A stretch of DNA of 64,000 nucleotides from Pirellulales bacterium (GTDB taxonomy: Bacteria > Planctomycetota > Planctomycetia > Pirellulales > JACPPG01). A program made the position numbers and the translations under genes. Location of the stretch: assembly GCA_036499395.1 (NCBI GenBank), contig DASYDW010000063.1:131911-195910 (forward strand), written 5' to 3'. Of this stretch, positions 20,009 through 29,307 are shown piece after piece. The notes under the pieces were generated by a model. It was not told where the DNA came from. It did not search any database and was given only the letters and a program-made list of their open reading frames with translations. Position 1 is the stretch's first letter, and each line of letters opens with the position of its first letter.

Positions 20009-20124
20009 ACAAAAAACACGAAAAGGCACGAAAAAAGATTTACAGAAGCAAGCGGAGGAAGCAGCGTCGATTTGATCCTCCGTCTGTCTCAACTTCGCTT
20101 TTCGTGTAGTTTTGTGCTTTTTGT
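20009..20124. repeat. Imperfect inverted repeat, CACGAAAA family, between convergent genes
   Basis: Left arm 20009-20038 carries CACGAAAAGG-CACGAAAAAA with a 10-base period; the right arm 20093-20124 reads as its imperfect complement (TTTTCGTG ... TTTTGTGCTTTTTGT). Nested inside is a perfect 7-bp stem CGGAGGA (20053-20059) / TCCTCCG (20076-20082). It lies between the stop of the glucanotransferase and the stop of bioD. Confidence 0.75.
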
Positions 20125-20163
20125 GGCCGTCCTTTGCGAGCAACCAACCATCGTTCGGCAACG

Positions 20164-20859
20164 CTAGCCTCGCTTCGCCAGGTTCAGCCAGTCGATATCT
20201 GGCGGCAGGTTGCCCTGCCAGGGGACAAGACCTAGCACGGTCGGCACGCAGCGTGCCTGCAGCTCGGCCAGGTTCGTTGCCGCGCTCGTATCGGCGCCGG
20301 CTTCGTGCGGTTCGTTGACGATTACGCCAGCCACATCCAGCTCATCGCCGCAGGTAGCCGCGACGACCAGAGTGGATAGCGTGCGGTTGATTGTGCCCAG
20401 CGAATTGTCGGTCACGACAATTAGCGGGAAACCGAGTTCGGCCGCCAGGTCGGCAACGTATTCGTCATCGGTCAACGGCGAGAGCAGTCCGCCGGCCCCT
20501 TCGACGATCAAAACATCGCTGCGCGCGCGCCAGTATTCGAGGCCCGAACGCAACAGGTCGGCCGAGACTTCCTTGCCGCCTGCCCGCGCCGCCAGGTGCG
20601 GCGCCAATGCCGCGGCAAATCGCTGCGGACAGACGTGCGCAAGGTCACCCGGACGGCCAGCGCCGTTCCACAGGCTGACTGCGTCTTCGCTGACCAACTC
20701 GCCCCCGATGGTCGGACAGCCACTGGCCACGGGCTTATAGACGCCGACGCGCAACCCCTTTTCCGTCAGCGCCGCGGCAATCCGCGCGGCGACGTAAGTC
20801 TTGCCCACGTTGGTGTCGGTACCCGTGATAAACAGGCCCGGCAACTTTGCGAGATTCAT
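20164..20859 (-). CDS. bioD: Dethiobiotin synthetase
   Basis: Makes dethiobiotin from 7,8-diaminopelargonate, CO2 and ATP, the penultimate step of biotin synthesis. The N-terminal P-loop GTDTNVGKTYVAARIAAAL is diagnostic, followed by VYKPVASG, the EGAGGLLSPL substrate loop, and VTDNSLGTINRTLSTLV. The start at 20859 (MNLAKLPGLFITGTDTN) gives 231 residues, close to the usual length; an upstream ATG adds 14 unconserved residues. No other biotin gene is in the window, so it is an isolated copy. It diverges from the N-carbamoylputrescine amidase gene. Confidence 0.93.
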   Translation of the reverse strand: MNLAKLPGLFITGTDTNVGKTYVAARIAAALTEKGLRVGVYKPVASGCPTIGGELVSEDAVSLWNGAGRPGDLAHVCPQRFAAALAPHLAARAGGKEVSADLLRSGLEYWRARSDVLIVEGAGGLLSPLTDDEYVADLAAELGFPLIVVTDNSLGTINRTLSTLVVAATCGDELDVAGVIVNEPHEAGADTSAATNLAELQARCVPTVLGLVPWQGNLPPDIDWLNLAKRG

Positions 20860-20972
20860 GAATTCTGGCCCGCTCCTTGCGTATGATTCACACCGCCACA
20901 TCCGGCGCGCCAGGGGCTGCGGCCCTTGGGTCCTTCCCCACGCGGCGCCGGATAGGGTAACATCCGAGAACC

Positions 20973-21878
20973 ATGAATCACAGCAGCCAACCCACGTCAG
21001 GATCGTCGCGGTCGCCGTCCAAGGTATCGATCGCGCTTGTGCAAATGAGCTGCGTCGCCTCGCAAGAAGCGAATGTGGCCAAAGCCGTGTCGCGCATTGC
21101 CGAGGCCGCGAGCGCCGGCGCGCAAATCGTCTGCCTGCAAGAGTTGTTTGCCGGACTTTACCCTTGCCAAAGCGAGGACCACACCCGCTTCAGCGACGCA
21201 GAGCCGATCCCCGGGCCGACGACCGAACGCATTGCCGAGGCCGCGCGGCGGCACGGCGTTGTCGTTGTGGGTTCGTTCTTCGAGCGCCGCGCGCCCGGAC
21301 TGTATCACAATACGGCACTGATCTTCGACGCCGACGGCAGCGTGGCGGGCAAGTACCGCAAGATGCACATCCCGGACGATCCGCTGTACTACGAGAAGTT
21401 CTACTTCACACCGGGCGATCTGGGCTTTGCCAGCTTTCCCACACGCTACGGGCGCATCGGGACGTGCGTTTGCTGGGACCAGTGGTACCCCGAAGCGGCA
21501 CGGCTGACCGCGCTAACCGGGGCGCAAATCCTGTTTTATCCCACGGCCATCGGTTGGCATCCGGCCGAAAAAGATGAGTACGGCGCGAGCCAGCATTCGG
21601 CGTGGGAAACGATGATGCGCAGCCACGCGATCGCCAATGGTGTCTTCGTGGCCGCGGCGAACCGCACCGGACTGGAAGGCAATCTGCAATTCTGGGGCGC
21701 GTCATTCATGGCCGATCCGAACGGCAATATCCTGGCCCGGGCCAGCCACGACTCGGAAGAGACGCTGATCGTCGAATGCAACCTCGACAAGATCGACGTC
21801 GTGCGGACGCACTGGCCCTTCTTGCGTGATCGCCGTGTGGACGCATACGGCGACATATCACGGCGCTATCTCGATTAG
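20973..21878 (+). CDS. aguB: N-carbamoylputrescine amidase (nitrilase superfamily)
   Basis: Releases ammonia and CO2 from N-carbamoylputrescine to form putrescine, in the arginine-agmatine route. The nitrilase triad is in place: Glu in QIVCLQELFAGLY, Lys in KYRKMHIPDDP, Cys in GTCVCWDQWYPE. YEKFYFTPGD and FYPTAIGWHP are typical of the AguB branch. 301 residues. The first 20 residues are Ser/Pro rich and extra compared with most homologues. No agmatine deiminase (aguA) lies nearby. It converges on the DUF2617 gene. Confidence 0.88.
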   Translation: MNHSSQPTSGSSRSPSKVSIALVQMSCVASQEANVAKAVSRIAEAASAGAQIVCLQELFAGLYPCQSEDHTRFSDAEPIPGPTTERIAEAARRHGVVVVGSFFERRAPGLYHNTALIFDADGSVAGKYRKMHIPDDPLYYEKFYFTPGDLGFASFPTRYGRIGTCVCWDQWYPEAARLTALTGAQILFYPTAIGWHPAEKDEYGASQHSAWETMMRSHAIANGVFVAAANRTGLEGNLQFWGASFMADPNGNILARASHDSEETLIVECNLDKIDVVRTHWPFLRDRRVDAYGDISRRYLD

Positions 21879-21914
21879 CGATTGCCGATATGCTGCCGAG
21901 CTAATGCAGTTCTT

Positions 21915-22074
21915 GCCACCGAGGGCACAGAGAACACCGAGGTGAATCGGTTTTTCGCGCGTCGACACCTTTATTGGCGGCGTCATCGCCGGTGAATCGC
22001 GAAGAGTCCACGCGGGTCGATCAGCCGTTAGTAAAGAAATCTGACATCTCTGTGGTCTCTGAGACCTCTGTGGC
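21915..22074. repeat. Imperfect inverted repeat, CACAGAGG family, between convergent genes
   Basis: The arm 21915-21941 (GCCACCGAGGGCACAGAGAA...) matches the reverse complement of 22048-22074 at 22 of 27 positions. Both arms show a 9-base period (CACCGAGGG / CACAGAGAA / CACCGAGG). It separates the stops of aguB and the DUF2617 gene. Confidence 0.75.
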
Positions 22075-22102
22075 TAATTGCCGTCTCTGTGGCCGATTCC
22101 GT

Positions 22103-22642
22103 CTACGGTACTTCGTAGAGCGACTGGCTTTTGACGATCGCGTAATCGTCAGGAAAGGTGTGGAAGGCCTGGACCAGCAGGCTGCGATTGCGCGTCTCGA
22201 CGTTGATGTAACTGAGCGCGCCCAGGGCCATGCGACCGCTGGAATTGAAATGGTGCAGCATGCCTTGCCGCTCGCCCGAGAATGCTAGCTCTTGCTGGAA
22301 AGTCCAGAAGACCTCGGGCTCGACCGGTTCCAACTGGAAGTTGACCTGGTAGGCGGCACCGCCCCGGCATTCCATCCGATCGCTGCGTTCCCCCTTCAGC
22401 CGGTATGACAGCAGGCGCCGCTTTTGCGGCAGCGGATGATGGGCCGACGTGCAAACCTCGGTCAGCACCAGACCGTCGTACCGCCAGGTAACGATGTGGC
22501 CAGCGCTGGTGATGCTGATCGTGGCCTCGTAACCGCCACGTTTGACGGTGTGGCTGCTATAGACTTCGAACAACTCGGGGTGCAGCGACCTTCCATAGAG
22601 TTGGAATACCAACTCGGCGACTTTTGGTCGAACGGAAAGCAC
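22103..22642 (-). CDS. DUF2617 family protein
   Basis: A 179-residue soluble protein. MLSVRPKVAELVFQLYGRSLHPELFEV and SAGHIVTWRYDGLVLTEVC, followed by RLLSYRLKGERSDRM, are characteristic of DUF2617, a family found mostly in planctomycetes and some actinobacteria. It is predicted to be mainly beta. No catalytic residues, signal peptide or membrane segment are visible. It faces aguB across an inverted repeat and has a 700-base gap upstream. Function is unknown for the whole family. Confidence 0.75.
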   Translation of the reverse strand: MLSVRPKVAELVFQLYGRSLHPELFEVYSSHTVKRGGYEATISITSAGHIVTWRYDGLVLTEVCTSAHHPLPQKRRLLSYRLKGERSDRMECRGGAAYQVNFQLEPVEPEVFWTFQQELAFSGERQGMLHHFNSSGRMALGALSYINVETRNRSLLVQAFHTFPDDYAIVKSQSLYEVP

Positions 22643-23324
22643 GTCATCAATTCCTTGGGCTTCTGCACATCTGTCGTCTGCGATTCTAGCCGCGGCGATT
22701 CAATCCACAACATAGTCGCCGCGCACGATCACACGACCTCGAACGAGTCGCATTATAAGCCGACCTTCCGCGTGCGACAAACGGAGTTTACCGACAAATC
22801 ATGACGCCAGCGTTTTCGCTCTTGACAGACGCGCCTCGCCACATCCCAACGGTGCCATCACGACGCGCGTCACCATGAGCGCACATCACATTTATTGACG
22901 CTTGACAAGTTGCGCGCAAGTCTGAATCTGTGTTCGTCGATGCGCCACGCGGATGATCTTCTTCCGACTGAAGAGTCTGGATGACGAGTAAGAACTCATC
23001 CGCAGATCTCAAGATGACGCAGATTGCAAAAGCAAGCCGTAGGCGCGTCCGCGATTCTTGAACAAGGTTATCTGTCACACCCTGCGCGGCCATCCTTTTT
23101 CGGTCCTCAAATCTGCGTCCCTCTGCGCAATCTGCGGAGGATCCGTTCTCCTGCCATCCGAGTTCCCATCGTTCGAATGCATTGACCCCGGGCTGCAAGA
23201 AAAGTGCAGCAGATCACGGTTGCTGATTCCACTTTTTTCGCGCCTTGCTCGATTTTCTGCGCTCTTAGTGGAAGCGATCCCCGCGAGGTCGATTTTTCCG
23301 AGAGCACCAGCGGTATAATGTGCC
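22643..23324. other. Long divergent gap with one inverted repeat
   Basis: No gene is supported. Short frames exist on both strands but have no recognisable motif. It must hold the promoter of the DUF2617 gene and of the radical SAM gene, and it carries the inverted repeat at 22999-23138. Confidence 0.4.
22999..23138. repeat. Imperfect inverted repeat, CTGCG family
   Basis: Two exact blocks pair: GACGCAGATT (23016-23025) with AATCTGCGTC (23109-23118) and TCCGCAGAT (22999-23007) with ATCTGCGGA (23130-23138). Further CTGCG copies fill the right arm (CCCTCTGCGC). Unlike the others, it lies between divergent genes. Confidence 0.7.
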
Positions 23325-24482
23325 ATGAACAATTCGGATCGACCGTCAAGAAACAACAGCCGACTTCCTTCCAAAGCGTTACAAGTCAGATTGATCATGT
23401 CGGACGAAAAACGCACCAAGATGGTCGGTCGTGGCGCGACGACCAGCCCGGCCAATCGTTTCGAGGCGGTGCATCTGGAATCGCAGTTCGACGATCTCGA
23501 AGCCGATGACGAATCGCTCGACGGCCGGCGTGCCGTGCCAACGCAGTTTTTGCCCGACAGTTCGCAATCGATTTTTGCCACCAACGACAGTCCCGACATT
23601 AGCTTTCGTTACAGTATCAACGCCTATCGCGGTTGCGAGCATGGGTGTGCCTACTGCTATGCGCGGCCGTCGCACGAATACCTGGGCATGAACGCCGGGC
23701 TCGATTTCGAGACCAAAGTCATGGTCAAGCACGACGCGCCGGCGCTACTGCGGGCAGCGCTCGCAAAGTCGAGCTGGCAAGGCGAAATGATCACGATGTC
23801 CGGCGTCACCGATTGTTATCAACCGATCGAGCGCAAGTTGCGTTTGACGCGCGGCCTGCTGGAGGTCATGAGCGAAGCGCAACAATGTTGCGGTATCATC
23901 ACGAAAAATGCGCTCGTCGGACGCGATCTCGACATTCTCACCGAGCTGGGGCGGCAAAACCTGGTTCATGTCCACATCAGCATTACCACGCTCGACAACG
24001 AGCTCTGCGGTTCGCTGGAACCGCGCACGTCGCGCCCTGCCGCGCGATTGGCCGTCGTACGACGCCTGGCCGAGGCCGGTGTGCCGGTGGGAGTCATGGT
24101 CGCACCGATCATTCCTGGATTGAACGATCACGAAATGCCAGCGATCCTGGCCGCGGCCGCCCGGGCCGGCGCGCAGCACGCGAGCTATGTTTTGTTGCGA
24201 CTGCCGCTGGCCGTGGAACCAGTCTTCCGGGATTGGCTGGCCACGCACCGCCCTGATGCCGTGTCACGGATCGAAACGCGCATCCGCTCGACGCGCGGCG
24301 GGGCGATGTACCGGTCTGGTTTTGCCGAGCGGCAGCGCGGCCGCGGTAAATACGCCGAACAAATCAAGCAGACGTTTCAAGTCTTTCGCGCGAAGCACGG
24401 TCTCGATCGGCCGCTCGCGCCGCTCGACACGTCGTTGTTTCGACCGCCGCGGCCGTCGTCCGGTCAAATGAGTCTGTTCTAG
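23325..24482 (+). CDS. PA0069-family radical SAM protein
   Basis: 385 residues. The [4Fe-4S]/SAM motif is CEHGCAYCYARPSHEYLGMN (CxxxCxxC), placed after a 'GRGA' region (MVGRGATTSPANRFEAV) and DISFRYSINAYRGC, as in the Pseudomonas PA0069 and mycobacterial Rv2578c-like proteins. These are related to spore photoproduct lyase but their substrate is unknown. The C-terminus ends FRPPRPSSGQMSLF. The ATG at 23325 gives an N-terminus longer than most homologues; an ATG at 23397 (MSDEKRTKMVGRG) is the alternative. A DUF488 gene follows 47 bases later on the same strand, then rarA, suggesting a DNA-maintenance operon. Confidence 0.88.
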   Translation: MNNSDRPSRNNSRLPSKALQVRLIMSDEKRTKMVGRGATTSPANRFEAVHLESQFDDLEADDESLDGRRAVPTQFLPDSSQSIFATNDSPDISFRYSINAYRGCEHGCAYCYARPSHEYLGMNAGLDFETKVMVKHDAPALLRAALAKSSWQGEMITMSGVTDCYQPIERKLRLTRGLLEVMSEAQQCCGIITKNALVGRDLDILTELGRQNLVHVHISITTLDNELCGSLEPRTSRPAARLAVVRRLAEAGVPVGVMVAPIIPGLNDHEMPAILAAAARAGAQHASYVLLRLPLAVEPVFRDWLATHRPDAVSRIETRIRSTRGGAMYRSGFAERQRGRGKYAEQIKQTFQVFRAKHGLDRPLAPLDTSLFRPPRPSSGQMSLF

Positions 24483-24529
24483 ACGTGAATTGGTCTCAGC
24501 AGTTTTCGACTACCTTTCCGGGCAAAGCA

Positions 24530-25075
24530 ATGGCTCAGCGAACTCTCTTCACGATCGGGCATTCAACGCACCCGTGGGAAGAGTTTGTCGCAATTCTGCA
24601 GGCCTGGAAAATCGAAACATTGGTCGACGTGCGCACCGTTCCGCAGTCGCGCGCCTTTCCGTGGTTTGCCAAGGCACGCATGACTCGGGCCCTTCCGAAA
24701 GCTGGCATCGAATACGTTCACCTGCCGGCGCTCGGTGGGCTACGACGGGCGAAGAAGGATTCCGTCAACGCTGGGTGGCAAAATTCCAGCTTCCGGGGAT
24801 ACGCCGACTATATGCAGAGCGATGATTTCGAGCAGGGCCTGGCTGAGTTGAACGCGCTGCGACGCAAATCTCGCACTTGCATCATGTGCTCCGAAGCAGT
24901 CTGGTGGCGCTGCCATCGCCGGATGATTGCCGATGCCGAGGTCACGCGTGTCATCCCTGTGAAGCACTTGATGAGCGCGACCAAGGCGACGCCGCATGAG
25001 CTCACGGAGTTTGCCGTGGTCAAGAAACGGCGCGGCAGTCCGGCCCTGGTCACGTATCCGCAGCCGGCCGCCTGA
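24530..25075 (+). CDS. DUF488 domain-containing protein
   Basis: 181 residues starting MAQRTLFTIGHSTHPWEEF, a classical DUF488 opening. Family motifs are DVRTVPQSRAFPWF, YVHLPALGGLR, YMQSDDFEQGLAEL and a Cys-rich CIMCSEAVWWRCHRRMIAD, in which Cys and His may bind metal or nucleic acid. I start it at the ATG at 24530 because the 15 residues before it are not conserved. It is placed tightly between the radical SAM gene and rarA. The function of DUF488 is unknown; a link with nucleic acid repair is an inference from the neighbours. Confidence 0.85.
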   Translation: MAQRTLFTIGHSTHPWEEFVAILQAWKIETLVDVRTVPQSRAFPWFAKARMTRALPKAGIEYVHLPALGGLRRAKKDSVNAGWQNSSFRGYADYMQSDDFEQGLAELNALRRKSRTCIMCSEAVWWRCHRRMIADAEVTRVIPVKHLMSATKATPHELTEFAVVKKRRGSPALVTYPQPAA

Positions 25076-25178
25076 CGAAGGCTTGTAGCCCAGGTCGCGC
25101 GGACACGCCAGCGGTATATAATGCCCTGGCTCTCGGTGGGCGCCCAATTGTTGACCTTCTCGCGCGACGACAATCCGT

Positions 25179-26555
25179 ATGAAGCCTAATCGCGGACCTT
25201 CTCTGTTCGAAGCGGGCGAAGCACAGAATCGCCGGCGGGCGCAGCCCCTGGCCGCGCGCATGCGCCCCCGCACGCTGGCTGAATTCGTGGGCCAGCGCCA
25301 GTTCTTGGGAGAAGGAAAATTGCTGAACCGGTTACTGAAGGCCGATCGCCTGGGCTCGGTCATCTTTTACGGCCCTCCCGGCACGGGCAAGACGACGCTC
25401 GCGCGTCTGCTCGCCGCGGAAAGCAAAAGCGCTTTCGTTCAACTCAATGCGGTCACGAGCGGCGTGAAGGAACTGCGAGAAACACTGGATGGCGCCCGCG
25501 ATCGACTATCGGGCGGCGGCAACAAAACGCTGCTCTTTGTCGACGAGATCCATCGCTTCAATCGCGCGCAGCAAGACGTGCTGCTGCCGGATGTCGAAGA
25601 AGGCATCGTGATCCTGGTGGGTGCGACGACGCAAAATCCATTTTTCGCTATCAATAGCGCGCTCGTGAGCCGCAGCCGTGTTTTTCAGTTCGAGGCGTTG
25701 TCGGTGGACGATATCAAGCAGGTCCTGCGCAGTGCATTAGCGGACAAGGAGCGCGGCCTGGGCTCTGAAGACGTGCGGCTCGAGGATGATGCTCTCGAGT
25801 TCCTGGCCGAAATAAGCGACGGCGACGCGCGCCGGGCCCTGTCGGCGCTTGAGGTCGGCGTGCTTTCGAGCAATTCGCGACCGCTGATATTTACGAGATC
25901 ACTTGCCGAAGAATCCGTGCAGCGCAAAGCCGTGGCGTACGACCGGACGGGGGACGCTCATTACGACGCAGCGAGCGCGCTGATCAAGAGCATCCGCGGC
26001 AGCGACCCTGACGCAGCACTGTATTGGCTGGCACAAATGCTCGAGGCAGGCGAGGACGTGCGCTTTCTGGCCAGGCGGATCGTGATCGCGGCCAGTGAAG
26101 ACATCGGCAATGCCGACCCGCACGCGCTGCCGCTGGCCGTGGCCGCGATGCAAGCGACCGAATTCGTGGGCCTACCGGAATGCCAGTTGCCGCTGGCGCA
26201 GGCGGTCACATATCTGGCCTGCGCGCCGAAGTCGAACGCTGCCACGGTAGGAATCTCGGAAGCGCGCGCCGACGTTAAAACGGGTCGCCTGCTGCCGGTG
26301 CCGGTCCATCTGAAAGACAGCCATTATTCCGGAGCGAAGCGGTTGGGGCACGGCGAAAGCTACGAGTACGCGCACAACGCGCCGGATGCCGTGGCGGCAC
26401 AAGACTACCTGGGAGTCGAGCGCGAATACTACCGACCAGTGCCACGCGGTTTCGAATCCGAATTGGCCGAACGGCTGAAAAAAATTCGGATCCGCCTGCG
26501 CGAGGGAAAGGCGCAGCAAGCTGCTAGCAAACCCGCGCCGCATGAGCGCGAATGA
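25179..26555 (+). CDS. rarA: Replication-associated recombination protein A (AAA+ ATPase)
   Basis: 458 residues. It acts at stalled replication forks, binding single-stranded DNA ends and recombination intermediates; homologues are E. coli RarA/MgsA and eukaryotic WRNIP1. The N-terminal TLAEFVGQRQFLGEGKLLNRLL, Walker A YGPPGTGKTTLARLLAAES, Walker B LLFVDEIHRFNRAQQDVLLP, sensor GATTQNPFFAINSALVSRSRVF and the GDARRALSALE sensor 2 are all intact. The C-terminal domain (ASEDIGNADPHALPLAVAA, ARRLGHGESYEYAHN-type KRLGHGESYEYAHNAPDAVAAQDYLG) is the RarA tetramerisation part. The start MKPNRGPSLFEAGEAQNRRRAQPLAARMRP is normal. Confidence 0.95.
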   Translation: MKPNRGPSLFEAGEAQNRRRAQPLAARMRPRTLAEFVGQRQFLGEGKLLNRLLKADRLGSVIFYGPPGTGKTTLARLLAAESKSAFVQLNAVTSGVKELRETLDGARDRLSGGGNKTLLFVDEIHRFNRAQQDVLLPDVEEGIVILVGATTQNPFFAINSALVSRSRVFQFEALSVDDIKQVLRSALADKERGLGSEDVRLEDDALEFLAEISDGDARRALSALEVGVLSSNSRPLIFTRSLAEESVQRKAVAYDRTGDAHYDAASALIKSIRGSDPDAALYWLAQMLEAGEDVRFLARRIVIAASEDIGNADPHALPLAVAAMQATEFVGLPECQLPLAQAVTYLACAPKSNAATVGISEARADVKTGRLLPVPVHLKDSHYSGAKRLGHGESYEYAHNAPDAVAAQDYLGVEREYYRPVPRGFESELAERLKKIRIRLREGKAQQAASKPAPHERE

Positions 26556-26898
26556 TCGCGCTGGAACGAAGCGCCAAACTGGGCAATTTCAATGTTTGCC
26601 CAAATCACGTTCTTCGCCGCATCGTTGGACGAAATGATGCCACCGGTCGCCTCGGCGAACTCGTACCCAGTGCTCCCGCTCTTCATACCGATATAAAGAA
26701 CAACGGGGTTGACCCCTCGCGGCTGACATAGCGTCAGAAGACGACTTGTCCTATGATCTTGCCGCAATTTGCCATGCGGTACAGCGGGTTACGGCGATCG
26801 CAGAAAGCGGTCATTCGATCGCAAAATTCTGCCGCATTCAAACCATCGCGGCTGACCGCGCCGCCACGGTCCACAACGGGATCTCCAGGAGAACGACG
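26556..26898. other. Intergenic region before the L,D-transpeptidase
   Basis: Nothing recognisable except that an open + frame continues upstream from the transpeptidase start to an ATG at 26746; that leader has no signal peptide character and is better left out. Confidence 0.4.
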
Positions 26899-28104
26899 GT
26901 GCAGGCCTTTAAAACACTCCTCATTGTCGCCGTACTTTCGGCGGTTGCCTATGGCGTGTATGTCGCGCTGACGGGTGCGCGTGACGTGGAACCACCGCCC
27001 GGTGTCGTTGCGGAAGATTGGCAAGGTGGACCGCAGATCGAACTGCCGCCGAGCGACGGCGCAGCGTCGGGTCCGCCGGCCATCCTGGGCGCCGCACCCC
27101 CAGCGCAAGCTGCACCGCAAGTCGTGCAGCCGCAAACGGCCACCGCCGTGGAAGCCCCGCCGTTCAGTGCTCCTCCTTCGACACAAGATTCCGGCGCCGC
27201 TCCGCCGTTTGTCTCGCCGAACGTCGGTCCGGGTAATCCCGAGATGCCGCCGGTCGGATCCGAAGTGACGGCCGAAATGTCGCAACCGCCGATTCACGAT
27301 CCGGCAACGCAAGGCGTCGACTATCGCCAGGCACCGACGGGTGACGGCGCCATGTTGGCTCCGCCCGTGGGCGAAGTTCCTCCGGCCAGCGACTTGCCGG
27401 AGAGCACATTCGCCACCGACTTCGCAGCGTCGCAAGCGCTACTGGCCGAGAATCGCCTCGATCCCGCCTTGTTGCTACTCTCGCGCTGGTACGACGATCC
27501 ACGCCTATCGCCACCCGAGCATCAACAGTTGATGCCGCTGTTGAACCAATTGGCGGGCACGGTCATCTATTCGCAGGAACATTTGCTGCTGCCGGCCTAC
27601 GAGGTGCAGCCTGGCGATACCTTGGACCGCGTGGCCCAGCATTATCGCGTGCCGGCGCAGATCCTGGCCAAGATCAATGGGATTGCCGATCCGAACCAAC
27701 TGCGACCGGGCGATAAGCTGAAGGTCGTACAGGGACCGTTCGACGCCACGATCAACAAGAGCACGCGGCAGTTGACCATGATGCTGGGCGGGCGCTTTGC
27801 CGGGCAATTCCCGATCGGCATCGGCGCCGATCAGACAACGCCCGAAGGGGAGTTCGCCGTCAAGACGAAGACCCCGAATCCGACGTATTACGGGCCGGAC
27901 AAAGTGATCGATGCCAACGATCCGACCAACCCGCTGGGCAAGTTTTGGATCGGCCTGGATGACCATTTCGGCATTCACGGCACGAATGATCCGAACAGCA
28001 TCGGCCTGGCCGAATCGCGGGGCTGCATCCGCCTGAGCCCGCGCGACATCGAAGACGTCTACGATATGATGACCAGCGAATCACGCGTCAGGATTGTGCG
28101 ATAA
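26899..28104 (+). CDS. LysM-containing L,D-transpeptidase (YkuD)
   Basis: Forms or edits 3-3 peptide crosslinks in peptidoglycan, or attaches proteins to it, in the periplasm. The GTG start at 26899 has AGGAG about nine bases upstream and begins VQAFKTLLIVAVLSAVAYGVYV, a TM anchor. A Pro/Ala-rich spacer of about 150 residues follows, then a LysM domain (YEVQPGDTLDRVAQHYRVP...NQLRPGDKLKVVQG) and the YkuD domain with HGTNDPNSIG and SRGCIRLSPRD (catalytic His and Cys). About 401 residues. The gene supports a peptidoglycan wall in this organism, which was once disputed for planctomycetes. Substrate peptides are not known. Confidence 0.92.
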   Translation: MQAFKTLLIVAVLSAVAYGVYVALTGARDVEPPPGVVAEDWQGGPQIELPPSDGAASGPPAILGAAPPAQAAPQVVQPQTATAVEAPPFSAPPSTQDSGAAPPFVSPNVGPGNPEMPPVGSEVTAEMSQPPIHDPATQGVDYRQAPTGDGAMLAPPVGEVPPASDLPESTFATDFAASQALLAENRLDPALLLLSRWYDDPRLSPPEHQQLMPLLNQLAGTVIYSQEHLLLPAYEVQPGDTLDRVAQHYRVPAQILAKINGIADPNQLRPGDKLKVVQGPFDATINKSTRQLTMMLGGRFAGQFPIGIGADQTTPEGEFAVKTKTPNPTYYGPDKVIDANDPTNPLGKFWIGLDDHFGIHGTNDPNSIGLAESRGCIRLSPRDIEDVYDMMTSESRVRIVR

Positions 28105-28344
28105 GCGTTTGGATTCTTGACCTCACTCCCTGACAGGCGACGCGTGAAGCGTCGACTAGGCGGCAGGTGAGCGGGAATCTCTCACAGGATCTCGCCAGGT
28201 ACAAAGCTACCGGGCACGAAAAGCTCCTGCTCTCTGCGGTCGCCCGATACGTTTCTTTCGGGGACGCTTCCCACGGCATATCATGGCAGCGTCGCGCGCT
28301 CCTCCGTGCGCCATATGCTTAGAACCGCTGCTGGAGAAAACACC

Positions 28345-29307
28345 GTGCAACGCATCGAACGCGAGCAAGCGAGAAAATACGCCTTCAATTTTCAGGACGC
28401 GCCGCTGCTAAAGGTCGAGTCGGGCGAGACGTTCGAGATCGAAACCTACGACGCCAGCACCGGGTACTTCCGTAGCGAAGATGACAAGGCGGTGCCCGGG
28501 CGGCGCCCCGGATTCGATCGTTCTCCGCCGATGGCCAACCCAATCGGCGGCCCAGTCTGGGTTGCGGGGGCGGAACGCGGCGACGTCCTGGTAGTGACAA
28601 TCGACGAGATCGTCGTCGATGATTACTCGTGGATCGCCGTCGGCCCGCGCCGCGGTCCGCTGGGCGAATCGACGCGCTGGCCTGAGCTGTCAGCCGAGTA
28701 CACGACGCGCATCTTTCGTCACGCGCCAGGCACCAGCGGCACGATGCGTGACGGCACCTTGAAATTCAACGACCGGATTACCTGGCCGCTGACGCCGTTT
28801 GTGGGCACGCTAGGCGTCGCGCCGGACCGTGAGGTGACCACGAGCGTCGATGGGCAAGGAGAATGGGGTGGCAATCTGGACATTCGCGATGCTGCGCCTG
28901 GCAATCGCATTTTCATCCCCGTGTTTCACCCAGGCGCGCTGTTCTACTTGGGGGACGTACACGCCAGCCAAGGAGACACCGAGTTCACCGGCACCGCGGC
29001 CGAGACAAAATCGACCGTGCGGCTGAAGCTCGAAGTGATCAAGCAGAAACGGATTCCGTGGATGCGTATCGAGAAGCCGGACTCGATCATTTCACTGCAT
29101 GCCTTTCGCCCGCTAGAGATCGCAGTCGAGACGGCCACGGTGAACCTGATGGATTGGCTAATCGCGGATTACGGCTTCTCGCCGACGGACGCCTACTGTT
29201 TCGTCAGCACCTGCCCCGACTTCCGCATCAACGTTTACCAAATGTGCAAGCTCGGCAAGCTGAACTACGTGGCGGGCGCGGAAGTGCCGAAGAAATACCT
29301 TACGTAG
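28345..29307 (+). CDS. Acetamidase/formamidase family protein
   Basis: About 320 residues that hydrolyse short-chain amides to acid and ammonia in related enzymes. Family motifs: GPVWVAGAERGDVLVVTIDEIVVDD, RRGPLG, GTLGVAP, WGGNLDIRD, FHPGALFYLGDVHASQGDTEF (metal-binding His and Asp/Glu of the FmdA_AmdA fold) and CPDFRINVYQ. The GTG at 28345 with an upstream GGAG is preferred to an ATG 39 bases earlier. No urea or nitrile genes lie nearby. Its stop codon is inside the left arm of the inverted repeat before dacB. The precise amide is not known. Confidence 0.88.
   Translation: MQRIEREQARKYAFNFQDAPLLKVESGETFEIETYDASTGYFRSEDDKAVPGRRPGFDRSPPMANPIGGPVWVAGAERGDVLVVTIDEIVVDDYSWIAVGPRRGPLGESTRWPELSAEYTTRIFRHAPGTSGTMRDGTLKFNDRITWPLTPFVGTLGVAPDREVTTSVDGQGEWGGNLDIRDAAPGNRIFIPVFHPGALFYLGDVHASQGDTEFTGTAAETKSTVRLKLEVIKQKRIPWMRIEKPDSIISLHAFRPLEIAVETATVNLMDWLIADYGFSPTDAYCFVSTCPDFRINVYQMCKLGKLNYVAGAEVPKKYLT

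Noticed and set aside
20009-23138. CRISPR array
   Set aside because: The repeats are 7-10 nt, without spacers of constant length, and are arranged as inverted arms; no cas gene is near.
22788-23198. Minus-strand 136-codon frame in the gap
   Set aside because: No motif, weak start, and it runs across the inverted repeat at 22999-23138.
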